DNA of 64,000 nucleotides from Telmatactis stephensoni. Its lineage: Eukaryota > Cnidaria > Anthozoa > Actiniaria > Isophelliidae. How positions within the stretch are numbered: the first letter of the stretch is position 1; each line of letters starts with the position of its first letter. A program made the position numbers and the translations under genes. The stretch spans positions 124,001 through 188,000 of the forward strand of contig JALIZF010001787.1 of the NCBI GenBank assembly GCA_029948255.1, written 5' to 3'. Of this stretch, positions 11,426-23,804 are shown piece by piece. A model generated the notes under the pieces. That model saw nothing but the letters and a program-made list of their open reading frames with translations, was not told the DNA's origin and ran no database searches.

Positions 11426-11534
11426 AAATGTCACTTAACCCACGACACTGATACTAGAACACCTTATTTCCATTGACTTCCTTAGTGTCTAATTCACTCA
11501 AACTAGCATCAGTTTAATGGGTTAAGTGACATTT
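11426..11534. mobile_element. MITE-like inverted-repeat element
   Basis: Arms AAATGTCACTTAACCCA and TGGGTTAAGTGACATTT are perfect inverted complements bounding about 109 bp. It is the third inverted-repeat element in a row from 11037. Confidence 0.8.
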
Positions 11535-11707
11535 GTGTTCTTGAGACTTTGTACAACTGTACACACCTTATTGCATAGACTGTACTACAAGTTCTATGCT
11601 ATTTTTAACGTGTCCCTTCACCCAAGAGGTAGACAATGACCTCACAGCCCTCTCTCAGTACCCTCTCTTATGGCTATTTAAAGCTCCTCTGGGCTATAAG
11701 ACTATAG

Positions 11708-11777
11708 CCTGATTTTCAGACATTGGGGCTCCTCTACTTTCCTCCTTAGCAGATCACTCCAACATCTGAAAATCAGG
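11708..11777. repeat. Small inverted repeat
   Basis: Perfect arms CCTGATTTTCAGA and TCTGAAAATCAGG around a 44-bp loop. Confidence 0.7.
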
Positions 11778-11799
11778 TTATAAAGTAAATATGCTAGTT

Positions 11800-12790
11800 T
11801 TATACCATTATGAAAATGTATAGACAAAATACAGGGCAGACATGTCGGTGGTCTTGACAAGTGAAAATCAAGATTAAAACCACTAACATGTATGGCATGT
11901 CTTCTGTTCAATTCACTCTCCTGGGAATGGTTGCAAACCAAGGATGCAGTGTTCCACAGTCGCACAAAATCCCAAATATTGTTGCAGCTTCAGATAAAAC
12001 AAAATAGATGACAATAACAACAGGAATGGCTTCCCCCTTTGAAGTTGAAAGTACCTGGAGAAACACAGGAGGGATAGAAGACTGATGTGGTCATTCATCA
12101 GTCCCATTGCCAGGGGTGGTTTGGAGTCTTGAATGAATCCCTGTCATTGCTCCTCATCAATCTATATCAATATTTTTCTGAATATCAAAATATTGCTGAA
12201 TTTGTAAATGCATTATCAGTGGCAAAAACAACTCTCTCACTTTCCAAGGTCCTGGCAATGGGCCTGTGTCCATCATGTCCTGATAGTGGAGGGAGGGAGG
12301 GGGACAGTAAAGGGATTGTTGTTGATTTTATTTACTGAAGATAATAGAGAATGCATGGTGGTCAGTAGAGACAGGTACATTTCCTGGAAATCCACCAGCA
12401 GTGAAGAAGAACATTCAGTTGCTGGCTTGCTTTGGTTCTGAAGTTTTCACTGTGGTCATGGCTTCTGTGTCTTCACAATTCTACCAGATCCTATAGTCAC
12501 ATTAGACATGAGAACACTGAAAAAATGTAAAAACATGGAGAAATATTAATTTAAAATTAAAAAGCTGACTGACTAAAATAAGTCATGCTAACAGTTGTAT
12601 ATTAATTAAATTAATAATGTCAAAGGGTCATTGTTTGTCTAAGAGGCAGGCAGTATCATATGACAGGTAGCAGCTAGGTAATGGATAGCGTGGATAACAG
12701 GTAAGCGGGTAGTTGGTAGTGGGTTAAAATACAACTGCTATAACTGAAATAACATTTGTTTTTTGTTTTGATGAAATAATATTTCAAAAA
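11800..12790. other. Gap with short unremarkable open frames
   Basis: Only short frames (up to 87 codons) with no domain or splice support. It could contain an unrecognised exon or non-coding transcript, but nothing is strong enough to call. Confidence 0.4.
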
Positions 12791-12794
12791 CAAG

Positions 12795-12905
12795 TGCAAG
12801 TGTTTCATTACAGTTCCAAACACGAGAAAACATTTGAAAGCACGAGGCTGCAGGCCAAGTGCTTTTATTGTTTTTGAGTGTTTGGAACCCTTATGAAACA
12901 CAAAG
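12795..12905. repeat. Imperfect inverted repeat
   Basis: GTGTTTCATTACAGTTCCAAACAC is answered by GTGTTTGGAACCCTTATGAAACAC, with a GC-richer loop containing CACGAGGCTGCAGGCC. Confidence 0.55.
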
Positions 12906-13344
12906 CATAAGTTTTTGGAAAAAACTTCACAAACAAGTGAATATTAATGACCAGTAATATAATGAATTACTTCTTAAGAGAATTCTCAGAAGGAAATCTT
13001 ACTGCAGTTTTCAATATTCTGCAAACATGATCTAATGAGCAACATTTGCTCCACTATTTTTGAAGGTTGATATCATTACCAAATATGGTCATAAAACGCT
13101 TGTTTTGCTCATTTGAATATTCTGGAGCATGGTACCAAAGAAATGTATTGTTGTTACACGTTTCAACCCCTTATGAGTTTCTGGTGTCACTAAAGTTAGT
13201 ATTTCAAGGTAATTATAGGGAACAAGCGGATTAATTGAGTAGAGGAGAGATTGGTGTTGACCTTTGTAACCTGTAGCTGTGTAAATTTTCGTGCAAGCCT
13301 CTCCCCTATCCCATAATTACCACAGGTATCCCAATATTATCCAC

Positions 13345-13570
13345 TGTTTGCGTTTGGAGAGGTCTGTTTGAGTTTAATTGCCGTGCAAAGGTTGAGTTTG
13401 CCATAAGAGATTTAAGTTTGCTGTGAAAGGTTTGAGTTTGCTGTGAAAGGTTAGAGTTTGCTATGAGAGGTTCGAGTTTGCTGTGAGAGGTTCGAGTTTG
13501 CTGTGAGAGATTTGAGTTTGCCATGAGAGGTTTGAGTTTGCTGTGAGCAGTTTGAGTTTGCTGTGACACT
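13345..13570. repeat. 20-21-bp minisatellite (GAGTTTGCTGTGAGAGGTTT)
   Basis: About ten to eleven degenerate head-to-tail units. The minus strand opens an 87-codon frame of repeated SQQTQT/NSNL, explained by the repeat and lacking an independent coding signal. Confidence 0.9.
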
Positions 13571-14200
13571 TGTGGGCCACCTTATTACATGTGAAAATGA
13601 ACTAACTAGGAAAATGAAAAGTGTTCAATGACTCTCAAATAAATGTACTCTGAGATACAAAACAACCTTTGCTAAATCTGGGGGTATCTTTAAGCACTCA
13701 GGTCTTTTTGTACAACTCCAGGATGATAGGGGAAGCTCACTTCAATGTCTTTGACAATTATTGCTAAATTCCCTTCACCCCAATGCAATTTTTAGCGCAA
13801 TTGCGACTTGTTTGGAGGGGAAAATGTAACAAATTCTATGGAAGACAAATAATCTTTCAAAACTTTGTGACAAAATAAAGAGAGTGATTCATATATAACA
13901 GACTTTTCATGTCTACAAGCTATAGTTTCAGACGGTTTCTGCGAAAACCTTCGTATCACATGCTCTTTCCCCTCTCTAAAACCTGGTCAATGTAGGGAAT
14001 AACCCAACAAAGGAAACAAACTTATTATGTCTGAACTATATGGGGCTCAAATATTTAGTTTCTACCTTACCTCAGCGACGTATCGACCTTTTGCACAAGT
14101 ACAACATAAACATATGTTGTAAACATGGTGGACAAAAACCTTAACGGTACTACTTGGTGTAGGCAGTAATATAATGGTTATCGCTTCGTATACACTTTAT

Positions 14201-15560
14201 ATGCAGTTTCCTACATTACAATGCACTACCCTACACCACACTATACTATACTACTGTACTACACTACACTACACTGCACTGGACTAAACTAGGCTGTACT
14301 ACACTGCACTAAACTGTACTATACTGCACCAGACTGCACTGCACTGTACTAGACTGCACTAGTTTAGTCTAGTACAGTGTAGTATAGCCTAGTACAGTGT
14401 AGCACAGTCTAGTACAGTGTAGTACAGTCTAGTACAGTCTAGTACAGTCTAGTACAGTGTAGTGCAGTCTAATACAGTATATACAGTCTAGTACAGCCTA
14501 GTTTAGTCTAGTGCAGTGTAGTGCAGTCTAGTACAGTCTAGTGCAGTCTAGTACAGTCTAGTGGAGTGTAATATAGCCTAGTAAGTCTATTACAGTGCAG
14601 TACAGTCTAGCTAGTATAGCAGTCTAGTGCAGTGTAGTGCAGTCTAGTACAGTCTAGTACAGTCTAGTACAGTCTAGTGGAGTGTAATATAGCCTAGTAA
14701 GTCTATTACAGTGCAGTACAGTGTAGTGCAGTCTAGTGCAGTCTAATGCAGTGTAGCACAGTCTAGTACAGCCTAGTACAGTGCAGTACAGTGTAGTACA
14801 GTGTAGTGCAGTCTAGTGGAGTGTAGTACAGTCTAGAGCAGAGTAGTACAGCCTTGTACAGTCTAGTGCAGTCTAGTACAGTGTAGTGCAGCCTAGTGCA
14901 TGCAGTCTAATGCAGTGTACTCACAGTCTAGTACAGCCTAGTACTCTAGTGCAGTCTAATGCAGTGTAGCACAGTCTAGTATAGCCTAGTACAGTACAGT
15001 ACAGCCTAGTGCAGTCTAGTACAGTGTAGTACAGTGTAGTACAGTCTAGTACAGTCTAGTACAGTCTAGTACAGTCTAGTACAGTCTAGTACAGTCTAGT
15101 GCAGTCTAGTGCAGTGTAGTACAGTCTAGTGCAGTGTAGTACAGTAGTACAGTCCAGTGCAGTCTAGTGTAGTGTAGTACAATCTAGTACAGTCCAGTGC
15201 AGTCTAGTACAGTGTAGTGCAGTCTAGTGCATGCAGTCTATGCAGTGTAGCACAGTCTAGTACAGCCTAGTACAGTCTAGTCTAGTGCAGCATAGTACAG
15301 TCTACTGCAGTCTAGTGCAGTGTAGTACAGCCTAGTACAGTGTAGTGCAGTGTAGGACAGTCTAGTACATGTACATCCTAGCACAGCCTAGTGCATTGTA
15401 GTACAGTCTACTGCAGTCTAGTACAGTCTAGTACAGTCTAGAACAGCCTAGTTCAGTGTAGTACAGTCTAGTACAGCATAGTGTAGTACAGTCTAGTGCA
15501 GTGTAGTACTTCCCAGTTCATTCCAGTGCACTGTAGTACAGTGTAGTATAGTGTAGTGTA
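14201..15560. repeat. 1.4-kb CTAG-rich array with internal strand switch
   Basis: Highly degenerate tandem array built from roughly 10-bp words such as AGTACAGTCT, AGTGCAGTCT and AGTACAGTGT. From about 14210 to 14345 the words appear in reverse-complement form (ACTGCACTAGAC, ACTACACTGC). From about 14350 they appear in forward form, so the first part can pair with the rest as a large hairpin centred near 14350. No coding. Confidence 0.9.
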
Positions 15561-15649
15561 GGGTGGTGCACTGTAATGTAGTAAACTGCATATATTTAGT
15601 GTATACGTATACGTAGCGATACATAACATAACACCTCAGGTCACCTGAC

Positions 15650-17985
15650 CAAAGATGGAGTCCTTGTGCCGTCTCGTGCCGTCTATAAATCACGATAAAA
15701 CAGCTTTACACAACCAAGAATATATACCAGAGTAAAGGTAAATTATTGTATATCTATAAAGAGAGCTCTTTCTATCTATAATTTCTGTTAAAATAGTGCG
15801 TTACATGCACATTTCATGTTGATTCTTGGCGGGAAATTTGAAAGGCACGGCACTTTTGGTGTAATGCTTCGTTTTACCAGGGAGGGGATATTTTATACTT
15901 CAAATTACACTACATTTGAGGACGTTTACAGATGACATGAAATATACATTTACTTACCATGTTGTAGAGTTGTACATTTCTTAGTATTCTTTTTTGTTAT
16001 CTCAGATTAGTTATTCACAATGGCTCAAGTTGTAAGTAAGTCATGGATCAAGAAAACATTTAAACTTACAGTGACAGTGTTCTATATTGGTCCAATCCAA
16101 ATTGTAAGTTATTGATAATTTGCAAACGGCATGACATTTTGTACACATGCATATATTAATTCATAGAAAAAAATAATGAAATCAGTGCAGTTGTTTTATA
16201 GCTGTGAGAATGGTGTGGTGTACAGTTATGGTTGGAGTATTAAGGTGATGTTACATGGGTCGATTTGACACTTGGTCAAATTTACAATTTTTTGTTAAAA
16301 GGTTTTAAATTCATTTCAAACATTTGCAACTTGTTCACTAAGCAAAAATATTGCTAAAAATAGTTGTGTTTTGTATTTTGTTGTTGCAAATTGAGCCCAT
16401 GTAACATTATACCTTATAAACAACAAACCACTGACATGGACAATAATGCTTTTATAGGTTGTATCACTCCTGTTTATGTTAGACTTATTCCATAAGTCTG
16501 TCTGTTCACTTGTCAGAGTGAAAACATACAACTAATGGAATTAGTCTAGATTATTTTTAGCTGACTTGCCTTTTGGATTGTTAGCAGTGGTGTGGTTATA
16601 AAGTAAAGCTTGTGCTTCTAAGATGGCATAAGTTGCAGCCTATAAAAGTACAGTTCTATGTTGACATCAATTGTTGCATTGTGTAGTTCCTTAAAATATC
16701 TATACCCACCATAGAAAGAATTTGTAAATCCACAACCCCCCTCCCTGCCCCTGCCCAACCCCATCCTTCGAAACTTCCAATTATTTTCTTTCATACAAAC
16801 TCTGTAATTTTGTTATTTCTCTGACCCCTGCAGAATTTTCAATTCCCTCCATGCATATGGTGAGGGTATTAAATAATATAAATATTACTCATAACTGTAA
16901 TTATTACAGTTATGAGTAAAAATGTATTTTGATTTACTTTTGAAATTCACTTTTTCTTTTTCCTCTTATTTTCAAGTGCATTGTGTTCCAGACCTAAGTA
17001 TGTGTTTTGTCAGCATTCTACTAGAAGTACACCTCTGCAAATACAGTACGTATTGTAGATAGAGCACAAATAATTATGCAATGTATGTATGTAGACCTCT
17101 TTCATGTAGTGCCATTAAAGTGTCTATAACCTCGAGCCATTGTATTTTATCTAAAAAGAACTTGGTATCTTAATTAAAGATATTTTGAGTCCTTCGATTT
17201 CTTTTTATTGGGAAAAAGCATTGCAAAGTTGGAGAAAATTTAAAGCACATTTTGGGCATCCTGTGGAAAAAAATGGTGAGAATCCTTGGAGAACTGAGAC
17301 CCAGCATTGATGATGTATTCTAAGGAATCAAGATAACTTTCAGCACTACAAGCTCTTGTTATCCTTGTATATTGTTTTTGCTATCTAACTTCTGCTAAAT
17401 TGTCTACTACTTTGATATAAACTATTTTGTGCTCTTTCTTTGAGTTTGAATGCCGTGACTAGATGTTTGTCCCTTAAATTTTGTCACAATGTGCCTTAAA
17501 TTACATCACAATGTCAAAGTCTATTAATAACATAATGAGTTTATTATCAATCAAATTTGTCTCAGCTTTCCAAAAAGCATGCATTCTCGCTAGGGGTTAT
17601 AGGCACTTTAACTATACAAAAGATTAAAAAAAGATTATAAGATTATAATTTGGCCATGCTCAATGGGATTTCAAAATCACTGTGGAGTCCATTAAAATAT
17701 AAGCAAATAATTTGTTTCCAAAACTGAGATTTACAAGCCAGGAAGAATGTAAAGAATGGCTAAGAGTAAATATACCTGGCTTCCACCTGTAGACCTGGAC
17801 CTGCACTTTTGAAACACCATTGAAAGGGGTTTTAATATGTTGCATTTTTTATGCTATACACTGTAGATACAATTGTAAATCATAAATAGCAGAACTCAGT
17901 CTCCAATAACATCAAAATCATCTTGAAATCTTTTTGGATCTTAACTTAATTTCAAAGTTCATCTGTTTAAAAAACATACTTTTGA
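15650..17985. repeat. 2.3-kb direct duplication, copy 2
   Basis: Collinear with 6655-9025. It has small indels and an intact empty site (TGTTAGAC near 16476) where copy 1 carries a MITE. It begins directly after the CTAG-rich array. The minus-strand frame at 17660-17845 corresponds to the frame at 8649-8900 but is shifted and shortened, which argues against coding. Confidence 0.85.
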
Positions 17986-18428
17986 GCCAAAAATAACCTT
18001 CCTGAATGATGAAAAGAGTGTCTTTTTCAAATATATTTTTCAATTAAAATTTATAGTTACATGTATTCAGTATCCTGGGGTGGGGTGGGGGTACTACCAT
18101 ATATTTGCTATACGGATATGTGCTGCCAAGTAGTTGTTGTCTAATAGACAGGGTATACATTTCAGCTTAAGTTGTCTTAAATAGGGTCTTAAATCTCAAA
18201 AATGACATAAGGTGTCTTACATAGGGATTTCCCCTTCAGTCTTGAATAGGGTACCCTTTTTTACCATTCTGTCCTTACGTATAAATAGGGTATGGATTTT
18301 TAATTGGATAGGGTCAGGGTTTGGAGGTTCTGGCAGGACATCCATCAGAAACCAGGCGAAGAATTCCTCCAACCCTGTTAGGATTTACAGTTTGATGCTT
18401 GTAGACTGGGTTCTGCTACATTAATATA
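17986..18428. other. Repeat-derived filler
   Basis: Contains fragments such as AGGGTATGGATTTT and AATAGGGTAC that resemble decayed copies of the local TE families. No exon is supported. Confidence 0.4.
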
Positions 18429-18432
18429 TTAA

Positions 18433-18861
18433 AGGGGAACTAGCATCAAAATCGTTCATGTGACGTCATACACTCAACCTAAACATTCAGCTCCATTCAT
18501 TTCAGTCTTTATATTTTGTTTCTTAAACAATTTTTATTATTTCTTTGACACTAAACGTTTGTGTGAAGGAGTTTTCATTGTTTAGGCTAAGGATTCATTT
18601 TCTGACCAGTTTTCTTCAATGCAGAACATTTATATTGACATATTTCAATTACGAGTTACAAAGAAATGTATGAGCTAAATGTTTGTGTGGAGTGTATGTC
18701 ACTGATACCTCTAAAGATTCATAAAAATCTAATACTTCCCATGAGTATTTTCAGAAAACAAATGAGCCAGTTTTTGAACAACTCTTTGAGAGTCTTTCAG
18801 TGTAGTTTCAATGAAGTTTCAGCTGAATTGAATGTTGAACAATTTTGATGCTAGCCCCCCT
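18433..18861. mobile_element. 429-bp MITE with TTAA target duplication
   Basis: Left end AGGGGAACTAGCATCAAAAT and right end ATTTTGATGCTAGCCCCCCT are inverted complements, and TTAA flanks both sides (18429-18432 and 18862-18865). TTAA duplication is typical of the piggyBac superfamily, though the AGGGG terminus is not the canonical CCC end. No transposase ORF. Confidence 0.82.
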
Positions 18862-18872
18862 TTAAACTTCAG

Positions 18873-19227
18873 AAAGTGCATTCACACTTGATAGATCATC
18901 AATTATCATAATTCAAAATGTCGTTGATACTGGCAATCAACTTCTGGCAATCGTGGAAGTCTGTACTTCCTGAAAGTCTACAAATCCAAAATTTCTATAA
19001 AATGTATCTTTCTAGGCAGGTACAGTACAACATTTTCTGCGCATAGATTTGATGACTCTGTAGGTAACAGTTGTAATAGAGGAGATATCTGTACCATAAC
19101 AAAATAGTCCTGATTGGCTGAACTTTTAGTGTTGTTAATAATTGGACATTGGCAGTTGTGACAATGTCTTTATTACAGTTTGCTTAAAAATCAATTAAGA
19201 TAAAGTCTCTAAGTGTGAATGCACTTT
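18873..19227. mobile_element. MITE with AAAGTGCATTCACACTT ends
   Basis: Perfect 17-bp terminal inverted repeats AAAGTGCATTCACACTT and AAGTGTGAATGCACTTT. The element starts 12 bp after the end of the preceding TTAA element. About 355 bp, no coding. Confidence 0.82.
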
Positions 19228-19321
19228 AAGCACATGGTTTTCTGTTGACCATTAAAAATTTACTGTCAGTAAGAAAGTATCAATCTAAAGTTACAATTAT
19301 TGGGAGATAACAGAACAACAG

Positions 19322-19712
19322 CCCAGGGGGGGAGGAGGACTCCAATTGTAAATGGACAGGGATGCTCGTCGTACCTTTTAGGAGTCAAAATCTGCAATGT
19401 GGTACCTTTTAGGGTGTCTCAGACTTAAGTGACTACCAGAGACATAGCTGGTACCTTTTAGGGACTGTTTTGGGGTAAATAAACTATCGAAAATAAGCAT
19501 GAAAGGGACGATTTCGATGATCTGAATTGAATCTTCAAAGCACATCGATAACAAAGTGTTTCATTACTTAAATTCTTTATTGTTTTTGAATTGGTGCCTT
19601 TTAGAGGTAGAAATGAATTGTTGCCACTCCCACTCAGGTACCTTTTAGGGGTTATTTTCAAAATTTCTGACGAGCATCCCCGCCCTCTTATATATAGGAG
19701 TCCCCCCGGGAA
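19322..19712 (+). mobile_element. MITE of the GGTACCTTTTAGG family
   Basis: C/G-run ends (CCCAGGGGGGGAGG and GGAGTCCCCCCGGG) enclose several GTACCTTTTAGG words and GGATGCTCGTCG. It is the same family as the inverted copy at 35670-36023. Distantly similar fragments lie at 39000-39230 and 39410-39580. Confidence 0.8.
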
Positions 19713-20033
19713 CAGTGCTGTTACTATGGCTACAACTCAACATGTAGTTGCCATGGTTACCATGCAATCATTTGGTTCCTTTAGTTATAAGATATTGAAA
19801 GAAATATTTCTCCCAGTATTATTTGCAATTATAGATTGATACATTTCTCACATGACATGTGTTGTCCATGAAATGACACTTAGTGTTTCTTGGACTCTAA
19901 CTTAGATATTATATGCTATGTAGTCTTTGTTTGTTGTAAATTGTTGTTTTTGACACAATAAAACTCTTTGTTATGGAAATGCAGTTTAATGATATGCCAT
20001 CTCTATAGGGTACACGCCCATTTGACTTTTAAA
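19713..20033. other. Short non-repetitive gap
   Basis: Contains an AATAAA-type hexamer near 19957, but no gene ending here could be identified. Confidence 0.4.
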
Positions 20034-23000
20034 AAAATATACCTCCCCGAGGCCCCACCAGCACCTAGTATTACTACCCCATTATGACCATTACCTTTAT
20101 GGCAGTACTCACTGCCCCTGCTAGAGTCATACTTTAAGACCATAATCAGCAAATCAAGACCCCCCTGGTGCTGAAGGCCATCTGCAAGGATGCCTAAGAC
20201 CTACCCACCACAGACCCCATGGGATATCCTGTGACTTTCATATAACCCGCTAGGGAGAGGAGAGTGTAAATATGAGTGCTAGATATATCCATTCTGTACT
20301 ACTCAGTGAAAGCAGTGATGGTGTCAGATACTCTTAAGGCACATGATCAATAAGCTTCTAAAGCGCAAGCACTTAATCCGTGAAACAAACGCTTCTAATT
20401 AGTAGTAAATAGTGTTGATTACACAATAGGAAACAAAGGAATTACCATAATTTAGCATTATTTTGTACTATTTATGTTTCACGGATTAAGTGCATGCACT
20501 CTATCAGCCCCAACCCCCTAACTAATAAAAGCGAATACATTCCAGTACAACTGGTACCAAAACACAATCATTAACGATATAGAAACAAAAGGAGAAAACT
20601 AGAATGAAAGAAGTAGGTTGAACAGTTTGATCTAAAATGAAGGCCAATCAGCCATGTTGCTATGGATACTAGTAGTGCTTAACTATGAATCACAAACACT
20701 GCTTTTAATGAAATATGCAAACTTTATAATAAGTATCTTGTTATAACTTATAAATGCTAAATCTCTAGCTGATTAATAATGCTAAAATCCTAATCATTGA
20801 ATTTAGAATGTTTTTTTTCAAAAGGCTACATGTAAAAGTGCCAAAAACTTTTCCCAAACTTTCAATTCAATTTTTCTATTTTGGATCAAGTTTCTCTCAA
20901 ATTCTATTTTTGTTAGTCTGGAATTGATCTACTAAGGTACAATGCATATTTGAAAATGATCTTTTGAATTGTACAAAGTTGTTATTCTGTATTATTTATT
21001 CTAATTTAGCAGCTTTCAAGATGAATCATATCATGGCAATTGAGGAATTAAGGCCTAAAACTCATTTTCAAATTCAAATTTTCACTTTGGATTAACACTT
21101 ATCCAACGTTTATTAATCAAAGCCACTTACAAATAACCTAAACTTTCTGAAAGTAATAACTTTGGCTTTAATTGTATGACACTTATTCTTCAGCTGACTA
21201 TTGCTTGGACGTGAAAATATCTCTTAAGTTAATATCTCAAGCAATCTTGATAGAGCTCTGAGGCAACACAAGAAACACTAAAAGCTGAGAAATGTGAGCA
21301 CTTAAAGAAATAGCCATGCAAATATGAATTTTGGTATAAATAATACACAAATAAAATTACCAATCATTGTCAGGCATTGATTAGAAATGTTTTTATCTAT
21401 AAAAATTAAAAAATCATTTCAGGAAGAAAAATAACAAAGGAAAACTTAATGAAGGAAAAAGAAGTTTGTCTTAAAAAAATATAATTCTTTCAGTGATAAT
21501 CAGAAAGCATCTAACCTTAAGATTTGATTGAAATCTTTGATTGAAATATTTTTGATTAAAAAATTATAAATAAAAATTTACAACTAACATAGAAGAAATT
21601 CACCCATACTATGTTGTTTTACTTATTTTATCCACTTTTTATCTAAGTCACATTTTCACAATATTTTCTTCACCAATAATGGATGGAATTACCAAATGGA
21701 ATGCCAATTACTAGCCAAAAACTCACTTTGTCAAATGAAGATACATTGTACATTTATCATACAGTATTGAGTTACAAAATTCACCTTTTTAATTTCTATC
21801 CTTTTTTTTCAAATATCAAATGAAACTATAAAAAAGATTTTCCTAAAGTTTTATAAGTCTCTGACTTCCCTTTAGGAATTGTCTTTTTGACTCTTCTGAC
21901 TCAGTTACATATATTTTAAAATACACTGTATTTTTGTATCCTGCTCTCTTGTTATTGTCAAATGAATGTAAATATCTTTATAGCTATTCCTATTACTACA
22001 TGACTGAGTATAAAATTAATTTATTTAAAAATTGCAATGTAATTTCTGAAAATATTTAATGATAAAATATGCTCAATAAAACAATAAAGGTTTCATTAGT
22101 ATTTTTTCTCATTTTCCTATTAGCTAATCTGCATGCACTTTCCAATCAAATTTAAATTCTGCCAAAATATCCTAAATCCTTAATAATTTCCACAGGAAGA
22201 ACGATTTTAGACAAAAGGATATGAAAATTTGTCCAGCATCCAACCACAAATTAAAACAAACATTATCCAAGTGTGGAGTATTTCTTGATATTGAATTAAG
22301 TGAAAGTTAAAATCTTACTTTAAAGTGATATCATTGACATCATCCTTCAGATAAAGGCTCAAGTTCAAAACCTTAAGGGCAATTTTGTCTTAAAATTCTT
22401 CTGGCTATTTCATTGTTTGAAGTGAATTTTTCCTTTGTTCTCATTTTCAAAAAAATTGTGTTTACTTAGTTTATGTCTTACATAATAAGACTTTACATCA
22501 AATGAAGAACATTAGTACATATTTCTTAATTTAGCTTTCAATTTCTATTTCAATTCTATTAGTGTTCATTTTGGTCAATTTTGCCAAAGCGTTATTTATC
22601 AATCTGATCTTTTTTTTTTGCAAGAAATCTGAAAATTTCATTATTATGATATCAACTTTTAAAATATATTACCAACAAGTTGCAATGTAAATTTGGAGTT
22701 TTGGAAATGATATTTTACTATCACGAAAATGACAGATATAAAATGATATTTTACTATCTGTCATTTTGGCCAAAATCAATGATATTTTACTATCTGCCAT
22801 TTTTGGCTTATTTGAGGTCATTCCAAAAACCCTAAAATGTGGCCAAAATCAATGTGGTCAAAATCTAAAAATTTGTTACATCATTGGTGAAGAAAACATC
22901 AGAAGTTCAACCTACTTAATACAAACTTTGTTCCTGGTTTTGGCCTATATCAGTTTAATAATTCCATTTTAATAGCAGCAGAAAGGAATGTATTCAGTTG

Positions 23001-23312
23001 ATCACATGCCCCAATGTCAGTACTGGCACCATATGCGATCCAAAGTGCAGTAAGCCTGAATATAACCATACTCATATTTACACTAACCTTCACCCTGTTG
23101 GGTTATATGAATGACATCAAGATACACCCATGAAATCTGCAGTGAGCAGGCAGACATCCTCACAGATAACCTCCAACACCAGGGAAGCCATTGATGTACT
23201 GATTATGACCTCAAGTATGACTCCAGCAGGGACAGCAAGCACCACCAGGCAGCTGGCCAGTGAGGTAGCATATCTTTGGTGCTGGCAGGACCTCGGTGGA
23301 GGTATACTGCTT
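20034..23312. mobile_element. 3.3-kb element with long (250-320 bp) inverted ends
   Basis: 20034-20290 and 22990-23312 are imperfect inverted complements. Matching words include TATACCTCC, CCGAGG, CCAGCACC, GAGTCATACTT, GACCATAATCAG, CATATAACCC and GTGTAAATATGAGT. The 2.7-kb interior is very AT-rich with no transposase-length frame, so it looks like a non-autonomous DNA transposon or fold-back element. Target duplications were not resolved. A smaller hairpin is nested at 20361-20500. Confidence 0.72.
20361..20500. mobile_element. MITE with GCACTTAATCCGTGAAAC ends
   Basis: Arms GCACTTAATCCGTGAAAC and GTTTCACGGATTAAGTGC are perfect complements. The core AATAGGAAACAAAGGA is shared with the element at 40285-40431, so the two are likely one family. 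Confidence 0.78.
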
Positions 23313-23800
23313 TACTAGTATTTTGCTTAACAATAAATTACATTATTATCCCATACAGTTAATTTCCAGCAGTAAATGTAGAATGACAATTTGATAACAA
23401 TAAAGAAATAGATATTGGAGAGCCACTGGCAGGAGTTAAATCACATTTAAGCTTAAATTCAAAACCAAGTCAAATTATAATATTAACTGGCTACATGCAT
23501 TTTGTTTTTAATTATGAAAGATCATCATTTGATCAAAAACGTACTTTGTAAAACATTCAACATAATCATTCTTGCCTTAGTTTTCAATTATTGCATGCCA
23601 GTCATAAAACCTATTCCAAAACAATTACTTTGGACTAGAACGTAAGTTATGACTGATTGTTAATTGCCACAAAAACTAATTCTTTCACAAGAACTGACTG
23701 AGAAAGCCAGACATTTGAATTTTTCCCTGCCACATTAATGTCAAATCAATGATTCACTAATCCATCAAGTAATTAAAATATACTAAATTCATTAAGTGTT
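23313..23800. other. AT-rich gap
   Basis: Nothing recognisable; no exon, RNA or structured repeat supported. Confidence 0.5.
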
Positions 23801-23804
23801 TGGT

